In this document: positions 11,050-22,800 of the stretch, in pieces | Position numbering within the stretch: position 1 is the first letter of the stretch | Layout of the letters: the number at the start of each line of letters is the position of its first letter | Assembly (NCBI GenBank): GCA_050084985.1 | Contig: JBITNC010000001.1 | Coordinates: forward strand, 155,930,001 to 155,994,000 | Length of the DNA: 64,000 nt | From: Nageia nagi | Taxonomy: Eukaryota; Pinophyta | Reading direction: 5' to 3' | Made by a program: the position numbers and the translations under genes | Notes under the pieces: generated by a model | The model's database searches: none | What the model saw: only the letters and a program-made list of their open reading frames with translations | What the model was told of the DNA's origin: nothing

Positions 11050-12225
11050 TGAGCTTTTAAAATTAAAGCAACTAAATATTGTTTGATAGGGATATCTTGC
11101 ATCGATGAAATTTCAATGGTATTTTACTCAGATGTCTTGAATGGAATGATATTAAAAAAGCTATATCCTCTGCCCATGATGGAACATGCAGAGGACATTT
11201 TAATGGTGCTACGATTGTAAAATGATTAATATGAATGGGGTATTATTGGCCAACTATGGAAAAATATTGTTGTGAATATGTTAAACAATGTTTTAAATGT
11301 CAACAATATGCTCATTTATTTTCACAACCATCTCAAGAACTACATCCTATACAATCACTTTGGCCATTCTCTAAATGGGCATTAGATTTAATAGGACAAA
11401 TTACACCTACATCTTCTAGTGGACACAAGTTCATCATTACAGCAACTGAATATTTTACCAAATGGGTAGAGGCTATTCCCATGACTTCCACCACTGGTTC
11501 ACAAATTGCTGAATTTATAGAAAATTATATTATATGTAGATTCAGCATACCGAACCAATTAATTATGGATAATGGAAAGAATTTTAAAAATAAGGATGTA
11601 AAACAAATATGTGATAAGTATAAAATTAAACAAATTTTTTTCACTCCATATTATCCACAAGGCAATGGAAAGGCAGAGGCTACTAATAAAACTATTCAAA
11701 ACATCTTAGCAAAAATAGTAAATGATTCTCATAGAGATTGGCATATGCAAATACCAAAAGCCTTATGGGCTTATCGTACCAGTGTATGCACTCCTATTGG
11801 GGCAACACCATTCTCTTTAGTATATGGAACAGAAGCCATCCTACCCATAGAACTTGAGATACCATCCCTTAGAGTAAATCTAAGTGAGCAAAATTTCGAC
11901 AAGGGAGCAAGACAGACTTGCTTAGATCAGTTATTGCTTTTAGACAAAAAACATATTAATGCTTTAGAGCATATACGTGTTTATCAGAAGAGAATAAAAT
12001 GAGCTTTTGATAAAAGGGCTCTAATTCATGAGTTCAAAATAGGTGATTTGGTTTTAAAAGAAAATCAACAAACTTCACGAATAGAATGACAGCTTAGAGA
12101 TAAGTTTGCTCCCAATTGGTTAGGACCATATATCATTAAGAAAAAATTTGGTAAAGAAACTTATCATTTATCAGATTTAGAAGGAAATGAAGAGCATGAA
12201 CCTATAAATATCATGCAACTTTAAC
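11050..12225 (+). pseudogene. Element C integrase
   Basis: The zinc-binding part is readable as H...GHFNGATIVK...GYYWPTMEK..CCEYVKQCFKCQ, with stops near 11224 and 11230. The core keeps all three catalytic residues: Asp in WALDLIG, Asp in IMDNGKNF, and Glu in GNGKAEATNK. The last two are exactly 35 residues apart (D-35-E). The C-terminal part has 'FKIGDLVLKE' and 'NWLGPYIIKKKF' and ends at TAA near 12223. It inserts the cDNA. This is the best preserved domain of the element: 255 codons (11235-12002) are uninterrupted. Confidence 0.92.
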
Positions 12226-12325
12226 CCTTCCATACATAAAAAAAAAATGTACATTAGTTTTCTTTTGTTTTATTTTATTGTTAAAATAATAAATAAATAA
12301 AAGTATTAATATTTTTCAAGTGTTA

Positions 12326-13579
12326 ATGATTAAAATAGAAAAGATGAATCTGGCAAAGGAATCTGCTGAAGGTAGCATAATGCAACCACAAGTATGATTT
12401 CCACCACCAAGATATCTAGGTGATTTAGCATTAACATATTTAAAACATAGATTTGATTTTAATCTCTTAAATTATTTATGATTGACTATTGATGAGCAAT
12501 TTGAAAGAACACATCATATGTTTTGTGGTATAAATAATGGTTGGGAAGTCACCTTTTGTGGACATGAAGTAAGCATTAATTTAGATCCACAAATCTATTT
12601 CACCCGTATGAAAAGAATATCACAAGAAATAACAGCTTTTTGCCTACAATGGCCTTATGGATTACCGAAAATCATCATAAATTATCAATTAACTGAGTAT
12701 TCACTCTTTTTAGCTAGGCTGAAATATGTTAAACAATTAACCAAAAGCCTAGAATGGATGGATGAACTTTTACATTATTTACCTCATAAAAGGGTAATTT
12801 ATGATTTTTTAGATACTTTTGTGGCTTTTCTTTTTAGAACATTACAACAACAATATAGGCAAACTCACAGATTTCTTCACATGTAAATGCGACATACAAT
12901 TTGGAAACAAAGATTGGAGAAAAGGCAAGCTTGTCATATTGCCGAGCTTAAAATGATAAATCAAATAAGGGTTAGAAATGAGATTATCAAAAAACTATCA
13001 AAAGGACATAGAGTACAAAATAATGGAAGGTATCTTTCGGGGTTCGAAAGTAGGTATGACAAAGATCTCTTTATGAAAGTTATTCATAATGTTCCTACTC
13101 CTTTGTATTCAAATATCTTTTCCATGCCTATTGAAATACAACAAAAAATGGCCTTGACGTTCTATGATGCACGTGAATCTTATGGTTGGGATGTTAAAGT
13201 AAATGGATATCAAGTTATTATTTGTATCAACGCATTTGAGTTATGGTGTTATCCTAACTTAGAATATGATTTAATGATATATTTCTATCTCCTATGGCCT
13301 ATAAAAAAGCCCAAAATAATAGTTGATTGTAATCACAACCTGAATTTAAAACATCGAGAACAAATCATCTCAATCACACAAACCGTAACATTCGAACACT
13401 TAGATTATTGTGTTCCAGAAATCTATCATAATCAAGTGGTATTAGATTTTAGTTTTTTGTTTAGTTCAACACATTGTTCATTTAATCCTGATGCAGTTCA
13501 AACTCGATTTGAATGCATCATGAATAGATTCCCTAGAAAAATATTAAAAAAAAAAAATTATAAAATTATAAAATCCTAA
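12326..13579 (+). pseudogene. Element C ORF3: unknown protein with a duplicated ~105-residue domain
   Basis: One frame runs from ATG 12326 to TAA 13577, 417 codons with stops near 12395 (TGA), 12479 (TGA) and 12884 (TAA) and no frameshift. I do not recognise the protein. It contains two copies of one domain, about 12482-12850 and 13118-13475. GW[ED]V opens a beta-rich segment in both, WP..PKII follows exactly 37 residues after GW, and both end near an acidic-hydrophobic '[VI][LY]DF'. The WP..PK turn after paired strands faintly recalls RWD/UBC folds, but that is a guess. It lies 100 bp after integrase in the same direction. Extra ORFs between pol and the 3' LTR are known in Tat-lineage elements. 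Confidence 0.7.
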
Positions 13580-14430
13580 AAAATTGAAAACTATAAAACA
13601 AATAAAAATTATAAAATTATAAAATCTACCTAGATGGAAACATCTAGAGGTCACTTGGCAATTGGGTGCCCTACCCTTGTATGATGTAAATATATGTTGC
13701 ATGTCATTGTAAAAGTGATTATCCAGTAAATGTGTAATGTGTGAAAAGGTCATCTTAGAATAATCTCCTTGTTATCACTACATTCACTTTGTCTTTTCTT
13801 TCATAAAGAAATGATATACCATAGATGATAGAAAAACATAAAGTTTGTGTTTGAAGGAAAATCTAAAAACTCCAAACACTTACGACATTAAAGAATTCTG
13901 AGAGAATTTGAGTGAAATCATTCTAAGAGATATTAAGAGTGAAAGTTATGTGTCTATCCTATTATTCGCTTCATCTCGAACCCAAGAATAAAAAAAAAAA
14001 AAAAAAAATTATTACTACATTACATCAATGATTCTTGGGTGATTACAATATCCTCTACCAGGGCTATGGATGCCTGACTGGCAGTAGAGCAAGGTTGTAG
14101 CGAGATCAAGGGGTTAATCCTCATCGGGGCTATGGATGCCTGTCTGGCAATGGGGCATACCTTACGAGTGGCGATATGTCCATTTTGGTTAGCGACCTTC
14201 TTTCCTATGGACCTCTATACGTTTCATATGGATAGACTAGCTTATTAATGTCTCTAAGATATTTCATCTCAAATGATCTAAGAAGGGAAATGAATCTCAC
14301 TACACACACTGGAGTTTATAGATTTTTTTTATCAACATATAACAACATTGTTTGATATCATCTTAGGTTGTTAAATCTTGAGATAAAGAAAGATAAGGTA
14401 GATGTTATAATAACTTGGTTATTAATCCAA
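13580..14430. other. Non-coding part of element C after ORF3
   Basis: This is AT-rich sequence with short 'aaaattataaaattataaaa' repeats at 13550-13630 and a run of about 20 A at 13989-14008. Two near copies of GGGCTATGGATGCCTG lie 66 bp apart at 14061 and 14127 and are followed by similar CTGGCA words. I see no gene. Confidence 0.6.
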
Positions 14431-14830
14431 AATCACCTAATCTTTTGTCATAATTTGTATTTTGTTTGTGTTTAAAATCATTTGTGTCATTTTGTTAAAC
14501 CCATTCCTTTTGAGAATATCATCACCGTTGAACATTATTAAAATTGCTTTTCTTTGGAAAGGATAAGAATGATTATTTATTATTCCCCTAACCAAGATAA
14601 AGTTAATGTTCATAAACCTCCAAAATCACTTAATATTTTGTCATAGTTTGCATTTTGTTAGTGTTTAGAGTCATTTGTATCATTTTGTTAAACCCATTTT
14701 TATTATTATCTATTACCTTTGAACATTATTAAAAATTGCTTTTCTTTGGAAAGGATAAGAATGATTATTTATTATTCCCCTAACCAAGATAAAGTTAATG
14801 TTCATATGCATCCATAAGTCACTAGTTTGT
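14431..14830 (+). repeat. Tandem repeat of ~190 bp in element C
   Basis: A unit starting AATCAC(C/T)TAAT occurs at 14431 and 14624 and ends with TAACCAAGATAAAGTTAATG. The beginning of a third copy follows at about 14813. The copies are about 90% alike by eye. The unit has no open frame. Confidence 0.8.
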
Positions 14831-15463
14831 CATGTCAAGAAGTTTAGTGTAAAATTGCCAAGTGCGAAAAATGATGCATCTGATTCCATAAAAATATAAT
14901 AAAAATATGTCCTTAAATAACTTAACTTATTTAAATAACTATGTTATTCCACGTTATCAATAACTTAAAGTAACTTAACTTATTAAAATTATAAATTAGA
15001 TTTATAGCAACTATAATCGTACTTATTATTAAATTAATTTTGAGATTAGTAACATCATCAATTAATTTGTGGATATATGTTATATATTTTATCATTATTT
15101 AAAAAATTATAAAAAGTATCCTCAAAATTATACATCATATATTCCACAATTATATATATGCATCATACATTTTGAAAATTACATCTATCATTAACATCTA
15201 TTCATCATCAAGTAATTAAAATATAATTATGATCTACATAACATCACATCATACCTATTTTATCATAAATCTATATATAGAATGAAAGCTCATGCATTAA
15301 GAATCATATAAGTACCATAGATATCAAAGATCTATCTATCTATATATACATCATAATAGTCCATCAAAAGGTCATCATAACATCATGAATCATAAAATAA
15401 AACTACAAGGGTCTAATAACCTCATAAGTATATAGAAAAATAACATCATGAAAAAGGGTATCC
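14831..15463. other. AT-rich spacer downstream of the antisense gene
   Basis: This is low-complexity AT-rich sequence with many CAT/ATC triplets. It lies between the tandem repeat and the 3' end of the antisense PMD gene, and would contain that gene's 3' untranslated region. I see no gene. Confidence 0.5.
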
Positions 15464-17861
15464 TCAAGGACTACCCCAACCACTGCCTTGTCCGCTAGGA
15501 TTACTCAATCGCATCCACCATTTACTAGTCTCTCTGGTACCTTGACCTGGAGGAGTAGTGCCTACAGATCCTATAGGACTACCTAGATGCTAAGCTCCTC
15601 GTAACTCAGATGAACCAACAACACCTAAGGGAGATGCCCATGGTGTACCACTCCTACTAGGAAAACTTTGTGACCTCTGAGTCCTACCTGGAGATCCAAC
15701 TATGCCCTGTGCGTTGCTACCTATCTGATATGTTGAGATATCTATGGGCATATAACTAGCTGGAGGTATAGGATAGTGAGCCCTAGGAGTAAAAGTTGGA
15801 ACACCTATCAGCCATGTCTATACCATACCACTATAAAAGTCTTGCTACTAACAAATGCCATGAATGAAAGCTAAAGAACCACCCCCAAAAGTAGATGCTA
15901 CTCCTAACTAATGAGCCTGAGCTCCCTATAAAGAAGAATGAGCCTCATCTCTCTCCTATCTATATCTATCTCGCTCAGCCCTATACTTGTACATGCGTGA
16001 GTTGGCCTGTGCCAACTGGTATCTTAGCTCATAAATATCTCCTAGCAAAGTATCAATGCTAGGAACCTGTGTAGTAGGAGCCTCCTCGACTCCCTGCGTA
16101 ACCTCTGGGGTAGCTCCCTCCTCACCTACACCCATAGCCTCCTCCTTAGGAGCTAACTCCTTAGGAGCATCTACCATGACCTCCTCACCGGTAGCCTCCT
16201 CTCCTGTAGCCTCCACTCTTGTAGGCTCCTCATCTACCTCTCCCTCTCCTACTGCTGCACCTAACCCCTCAACAACATCGACATGCTGATGAATGCATCA
16301 ACCCTCCAATCTACCCTCTAGGCCATCATCTCCCTCCTCCCACCAGGCCCTGAATGCCTTAGATACCCCAATGTCATCCTTCCTGATATCACCCTCCAAT
16401 GCTCCCTCCTCCTGAGTAGGATCAGGCTCTGCATAAACCAACGGTTGTATACCATCTGCTGAGAGAGTGCCCTCATACTGATATGGCACTGATGGTGCAA
16501 GCACATCTTGAACTAAGCCGAACTAATGGTACACTCTCTCAAAATGAAAATAATCTAAAAAATTAGCTCAACAACCACTCAAAACATGTGACTATTGAAT
16601 ACCAGTAAGCTCAGCTGCAAGCTCTCCCCAGATGGGATACAAATGATAAGGTCAAAATCTCACTTGATCTGGAATTAAGTGACTAATCAGGTGATGATAA
16701 TAACCCACATCTCGACGGACTCCATCTGATGGGTGAATGTAAAAATTGTCACACCATCTGACTATGCTAGCCTCATAATCCAAGTGGCTACCAAACCCAG
16801 GCATCGGTAATCCTGAAGGACGAGCCATAGCTATATGCTCATAAGCCCATGCCTGCAAGGTGATAATAACTGATAAAGAGGCCCTATGCCCCTATGAATA
16901 AAAGAATAGCTCTCTGTAAATCTGAGCTAACAATGTGGGTGCCCAAGCATACACTGTACCATGCTACATCATATCTACAATAATGGGCAATAATGACCAT
17001 GGAAACCTCCCACTGCCAGTATCGGGAAGAACATAACATTGTACTAAACCCATCAAATATGAAAAATGGATTGCCCCCTACTGATCCTCCATCCAATACT
17101 AGTAGTATCGGATGCCACCTGAGATAATCTTAGAAATAATAGTGTCAACCCGAGCGGCCCCATATAAATAAGAAATAGCAGGTAAAGCTCCTGTTCTATC
17201 CACCATAGGCAAAATCCTCTGTCCTTGAATGGGAGTCTATACAATCTATGTATATCCTCCATTGTGATAGTCATGTTCCCTATCAGAAGATGAAAAGTAC
17301 ATGTCACTATGTCCCATCTGTCTAACAACGTAGCTAACAAAGGATACTCCCAATGAATGCATCCCATGTGTGGACCCACTCCAAAACCAATGGACCTAAA
17401 AAAGGTATGATCAACTAGACCTAGAAAACCTCTACCCTCCTCTAGAATTGAGGGATATCTACCTCGAGGCTCAAAGACATCTCGAACCTGTATAATGTTA
17501 AAAAAGTTCAGCTCAAAAAAAAAAAATGGCGTTTCATACTAAAACACCAACGTTTCTAATAGGTAAGACTCAGTCATCAATGTTTGCATTCCAAACGTCG
17601 ACGACTCTATCATCCGTTCGGCCTAGGTCAACGATCGCGGTCGGATTATAAAAAATTTCACAAAAAATATAAATAAAAGCATGATTTACAAATTTTATCT
17701 GATAGAAATAATCAAAGTAATTTTTAAACTTCATTCATGGTTTCAATTTTGAAATTAAATGGTTAAAATACAAATTATAAATAAAAAATAAAGTTATTCC
17801 AAAACCCTACCTCTTCCCGGATAGGTCACGAACGTCCAGTGGAGCGTCTACGTGGAGGCAT
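15464..17861 (-). pseudogene. Antisense plant-mobile-domain (PMD) gene carried by element C
   Basis: Read from 17861 downwards, a short first exon begins MPPRRRSTGRS. An intron of 323 bp (17488-17810) has a GT donor and a pyrimidine-rich tract ending in TATACAG. Exon 2 has 'RGRYPSILEEGRGFLGLVDHTF'. After a frameshift near 17390 comes the diagnostic PMD block 'YPLLATLLDRWDIVTCTFHL'. After further shifts come 'LLAQIYREL' and 'LQAWAYEHIAMARP'. The C-terminal half (16500-15464) is rich in Glu, Pro, Thr and Gly with a short coiled coil. It ends at TGA 15464-15466. PMD proteins are plant nuclear proteins also found in transposons. Here the gene lies opposite to gag-pol, inside the LTRs, with at least three frameshifts and several stops. 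Confidence 0.8.
17488..17810 (-). other. Intron of the antisense PMD gene, with motif words
   Basis: On the reverse strand the intron begins GTAGGG after GAG and ends with AACATTATACAG. The tract before it is T-rich. Removing it joins the MPPRRR exon to the PMD exon. Words related to the phased motif occur inside it at about 17545, 17572, 17594 and 17627 (for example GTCGACGACTCT), at rougher spacing than in the other arrays. Confidence 0.55.
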
Positions 17862-17987
17862 GGTGATTGTAACAAATATCAATGGCTACAAATCAATGAA
17901 ATTGCAACAAAAACTGGCTCTAGCAGATAATGAAAGCGATAGCTGGAAAAGAAATGAATAAGAAAAGTTAAAACTTTTTCTTTTTAC

Positions 17988-18078
17988 TTATATCCAATAG
18001 AGAAATGCCAGTGACTAGAGGACGGACATCGGTGATCGCCACTAAATGCCAGCGATTGTAAGTAAAATGCCATGTTTG
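17988..18078 (-). promoter_or_regulatory. Promoter of the antisense PMD gene: TATA-like box plus phased motif array
   Basis: Reverse-strand TATAAG lies at 17988-17993, about 130 bp upstream of the PMD start, with ATTGG (CCAAT inverse) beside it. Directly upstream are words at 18005, 18026, 18046 and 18067 (ATGCCAGTGACT, ACATCGGTGATC, ATGCCAGCGATT, ATGCCATGTTTG), spaced 21, 20 and 21 bp. Relative to transcription they have the same orientation as the U3 array relative to the LTR promoter. Confidence 0.5.
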
Positions 18079-18550
18079 TGAATAGTCATGAGAATATTAA
18101 AAATTTCTCAAAAATAACCTTAAATTGGTCAAGAAAATCAAAATATGATAAAATGTGATGTATCATTGTTACAGGAGATCATCTTGAAACCCCGTTGTTG
18201 GGACAAAGGACAACACCATCAAAACTCATATACTAAAGAAGACTTATATGGTACATGTGCGCTTAGACATGCAAAATGACATAATAGAAATGTCATGCAA
18301 CTGTCACACAAGCTCAACACATTGTCATATCAAAAATAATCACTTCTGAAGTATATTCAAATTTGTTTTCAAAACTACATCAAATGTTAAAAGAAAACAC
18401 ATTTTATCATTCCTTGATAAATCAAAATTTTGATTCATCTAAGAAATTGAATCAAAACTTATATCATAAAAAAGCAATAATAAACAATCAAGCAACAAAG
18501 CTTCTCATTCTATTTTTTTGAAATCATCAACCACATTTTCGGTTGATAAT

Positions 18551-18566
18551 TCAAAAAGGGGCAAAA
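18551..18566 (+). other. Polypurine tract of element C
   Basis: TCAAAAAGGGGCAAAA directly precedes the TG of the 3' LTR. It primes plus-strand synthesis. It is purine-only except for two bases. Confidence 0.85.
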
Positions 18567-19393
18567 TGTAGACACCTAAAAATGTCCCCTTTTTAACTAG
18601 TAAACATTGAAATAATCATAACTCTTTGGGACAATATAAAATAGGTTTAAAAACCATATTATTGGATAGCTCTCATCGAGTACATGCAAAATGAGTGGTC
18701 ACATGACCCCTTTCGATAAAAAATGACTATTTGGCAGTCATTTTAATATTAAAACCAGTCACCAGCAATCCAAAACAATCATTGGCATTTTGAGAGGATC
18801 GTCGATGTTTGCCTTGTAATCGTCGGTGACTCTATAACAGCCAAACAAGAAACCAAAAGGAAGTTGAAACATTTCATTCTTCTAAGATGATGTGGATAGA
18901 GAGGGTCAGTTACAACCTACGGTGGCTTTTCACTTCCCCTTACCAGCCTTGGAAAATCTCACCCAAAATCTATAAATACAAGCAAATACAAAGCAATAGG
19001 GACCCATATATACCCATCTTTGAAGTAGGGTAATGCTGCCAAAATCTTATGAGCTCATACCTTTTATTGTTTTATGCTAGCTTCAATTTAATACATGTCA
19101 TACATATATGCTTTGATGTTATTGTCTTTTGCATATGTGTAGGATTTACAGGTTGTCCATATCAAGGAGAGAAGCAAGCAAATCAAAAACAATGAAGATC
19201 TAATACTCTCATTTTGGCAAATGGCATTTGTAAAAGTCCCTTCCAAGGGCAAATTATAGTTTGAGCTAAAAATCAATATCAATTTACAATTACAACATTT
19301 CTACCTATTTTACATAATTTGAGGTTCAATGAAGATCTAAGAATAATTGTATTTTATGTTATTCTACATTCCAGCTCTATTTTCACTGCAACA
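18567..19393 (+). repeat. 3' LTR of element C
   Basis: It is 827 bp and matches 2301-3127 from TGTAGACACC to CAACA. The differences are mostly transitions. It keeps the TATA box and the motif array at 18758-18830. ATATA follows at once. Confidence 0.95.
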
Positions 19394-19890
19394 ATATATA
19401 TTATATTTTCATAGATGTAATTCCTAAGGAGATAAATAGTTGTTAATGGTGGCATTTATTAGGCATGGTGGTAGTTTAGTTTGATGGCTACAAAATGTCT
19501 TATCAAAATATTTGCATTCAAAGCAAGATTTTCTTGAGAAAAACCATAAACTCATGCCTTACCTTCCAATTTAAAATCAATGTACTTGAGTTAAATGCCA
19601 TCCCCCTTGTCAGGTCTAACACAACACTCCATGCAAAATCTAACATTCCTAATGCATTAATGATCATTGATAGGTGGAATTTAGAACCTAAATAAATAAA
19701 ATACAATCCTAACTCTATCATTCCTCACTTAGCAAATTTTAGATCCCAAGTATTCAAGTAATTGAAGAGTGATATACTATTTTTAGGAGCTTCCAATGCT
19801 AAGTGGTGAGTGAGTTGGAAGATTTATTTATGCTACAATTGAGGGTTGAGCTTCATGTTTTCCCATGCTACAAAGAAACTACTAAATATA
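19394..19890 (+). other. Element A spacer between integrase and ORF3
   Basis: It begins with the ATATA duplication of element C and continues element A. It matches B at about 36340-36850 (for example the shared CCTTACCTTCCAATTTAAA). No conserved frame is visible. Confidence 0.7.
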
Positions 19891-22800
19891 ATGGCCAAAC
19901 CAAAGTAGACTATGGTCATTTCAGAGGAAGAAGCCAAGGAGCTATCAAATATACATGCATAATACTTGGAGAATGCCCCTAGAGTAAACTATACTGAGAG
20001 GGGAGTGCTTAGTCACATGGATATCTTATACACGGGTGTAGAAAGGCCATTGCTACAACACAAGTGGCTAGAGCTTATTGGTAAAGGGAAGACCATGAAG
20101 ATAGATAACAATATCATGCTTAACCAAGGGTTGGCATACTTTATGTCATATGAGTCTTTTACATGCCTAGAAATACTTACAACCATCACCTTGAGTCATA
20201 GCTCCTAAGAATACATAATTAGGGAATATAAAAAGCAAAGGAAAGGTGAAGAGGAATCATAATATCAGCCAGATACCTTCCTAGATTACTCCCTTACCAT
20301 CATTATGAATGTAATTACAATTCCATCTGATTGGAGCTTCCATGTCAAGAAGTAGATTGATTTAAGGAAAAATGAGACTTATACCAAAATGAAGATGATA
20401 TGATCAATTGGATAGATGAGAGGTATGGTAGGAATACCACCAAGCTACACCAAAGCTAATGCATTACATTATTTGAAAAATCTTGGGATAAATAAGTCCT
20501 ATAAGCTCTAGCGATGATTATTGGGCGTATGACCCAAATTGAAGTTGATGAGGCCATGGTCAGAATGACTTACAACATTGTTAAAGAGTTAGTGTATTAT
20601 AAATTTGCTACATTCTTATCAAATAAAATTAAAAAAAAAAAATCTATTTAATATTGAAAAGGGAGATTTTAGACATTCTTCCTATCTATGGTGATTGATT
20701 CTCCACCAAAATCTCTAATTTTTGGTTGATGGAGAGCTATCCTTAGTATCGATAAGCACTTCTATGGCTCCTACAACAATCGATATGTGGGTGTTGATAC
20801 TCACCAAGTTTCATGGCTCTTATTATGAGTTCATGGAAAGATTTTTTTCCCCAGCCATCAAGATTATCACAAGGAGAAATGTATATAGATTGTACTAGAC
20901 TATCTAAGAAGAGCTATAAGGTAGAAATAAAATTAAAGACTAGTATTTTTTGAAGAATAGGATAGTCATTTTGAGGTATGGATATTTGAAACTCCCTTTT
21001 TTCTACCCAAAATTTTCACCAAGAAATTATATTCTTTGGACGTGGGTGGAAAAATGAATGCAATAGAAACTAAATATGGGTCGAGCAACAATTTTAAGTC
21101 AATAATAAAAATGTCAACTATACCAGGTAGTTTTGTGTTAATAGAAATAGATTGTAAAGATGAGTTATCAAATTTTATAGTTCAGAACTTTAAGTTATAA
21201 AAGGTATAAGATGATTGGATGGATGAACCCATAGGGGAATGTACACAAATTATAAAAGATAATAAAAAATGATTAGCATTCAATCATGAAGCTTGCAACC
21301 ATATTGAATATTTTGCTAACTAAATTGAGCAAAAAGCTTAAGTATCCCTAGAGTGGGAATATGGCATTAGATAAAGCATGGATGGCCTCAGTAGATCTTA
21401 ATAAGTATAGATTATGGAAGACCAAAAGGAAGAAATTTTACTTTGCCTCAGAGGTCATTGCTTAGTTATGGGATGAGTTGGTAAGGGCACCAAAAAAATT
21501 GAAAATTTTACCAAGTATAGGTTTGAGTATACCATCAAGGTGGTACATGTTTAAAATAAACCTTTTGGTGAGTTTAATAATGATCAATACTGGCATGCCT
21601 AGTATATAAAAGACCCACTACTAGAAAAAGGGCAACCATTGTTGGAAAATTTTCAAGGAAAGGCCTTAAGAGAAGATCATCCACTAGTGCAGCATTTAAA
21701 GCAGCTTCAAGAATTCAAGAAGAGAAAACTTGTAGAGAGTTATAGCTTAAGGAAACCTTTAAATAAGAAAAAGGAGACATAAGCCATAGCTATAGCTTTT
21801 GGGGAATCTTCCCCTAATAAATAAAGAAAATTAAAGTTAATAATAAAATACCCAACCAAAGAGTAGTAGGCCTCAGAGAAAAAGTAGCCAACAAAAAAGA
21901 AACATGTACCCAAACAAGTTTGAGTCCCATCTCTATGGGTACAAAAAGAAGATCCAAGCATGGGAGATACTAAACTCCTAGATGCAAAGACTAATAAACC
22001 CTAAAGCACAAACATGATGGTATTTTAGGATGCATATGAAGAAGTTAGGGATCAAATTCAAAAAGGAGGAAATATACTTGGGTCTAATGCAATAGTAGCA
22101 ACAGGAGAAGTGGGTGGTGATGGAGATGATGATGATGATGATGATGATCCTAATAAGAAGAGAGGCTTTAGTCCAATGGAAAAGGCACCAGAAAAAGATA
22201 TGGCTACTATAGAAGAAGAAGAAGAAGAAACATAGAAAGAACTTGTACTGAAAATAAAAAAAAAGAAGATGCCTACCTTAGAAACACTTGTATTCACTTC
22301 AAAAGTAGGTACATATCATCATTCTTTGATTCCTTATTCAACCTCCTTAGGAGAAGAAATACAAAGTATTTTTTCTACTCAATTAGTAGAGCCCATTGAT
22401 TAGGAAACATTCATTAATAACCCCCTACACTCCTCGAGAAACAAGGTAGATTATTGAGTAGAATTATAGATACGAGGGATATTAAAATTGCATAGATACC
22501 CTTCAAGGATGGGCAACATACAACCCCTACCATTGTTATAAATGTATATATGTAGAGTGACTCAACAGTGGATCAGTTCAAGTCTTTTATAAATAATTAT
22601 ATAGAAGAAGAAAAAAGTCTCTAATCTATGGAGAATAAAATAGAAAAATTAAATAAAAAGCTTAAGCATCTCAAAGGAGATTGCTTGCAAAAAGATAAAA
22701 TGGTGGTTGAATTACAAAATTAGAATAAAGAATTGGTTGAAAAGATGGCCAAGAAAAAAATTAAGCATGATAAAAGCCAATAAGAAGCTAAGGAAGAGTT

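Larger units (their letters stand above)
2301..19393 (+). mobile_element. Element C: 17.1-kb Tat-like Ty3/gypsy retrotransposon, nested in element A
   Basis: Both ends are clear. Near-identical 827-bp LTRs begin TGTAGACACC and end CAACA. A primer-binding site follows the left LTR, a purine tract precedes the right LTR, and a perfect ATATA duplication flanks the element. The order inside is leader repeats, gag, protease, RT, archaeal-type RNase H, integrase, an unknown ORF with a duplicated domain, and an antisense PMD gene. The gag zinc knuckle and the second RNase H are of Tat/Ogre type. The LTRs differ at several percent of sites by eye, mostly by transitions, so the insertion is old but much younger than A or B. 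No gene is intact. Confidence 0.95.

Noticed and set aside
16056-16289. Open frame of 77 codons on the + strand
   Set aside because: It is the opposite-strand shadow of the Glu/Pro/Thr-rich tail of the antisense PMD gene.
22125-22147. GAT repeat as a possible functional microsatellite
   Set aside because: It lies in the acidic stretch of the decayed ORF3 of element A and simply encodes Asp residues there.
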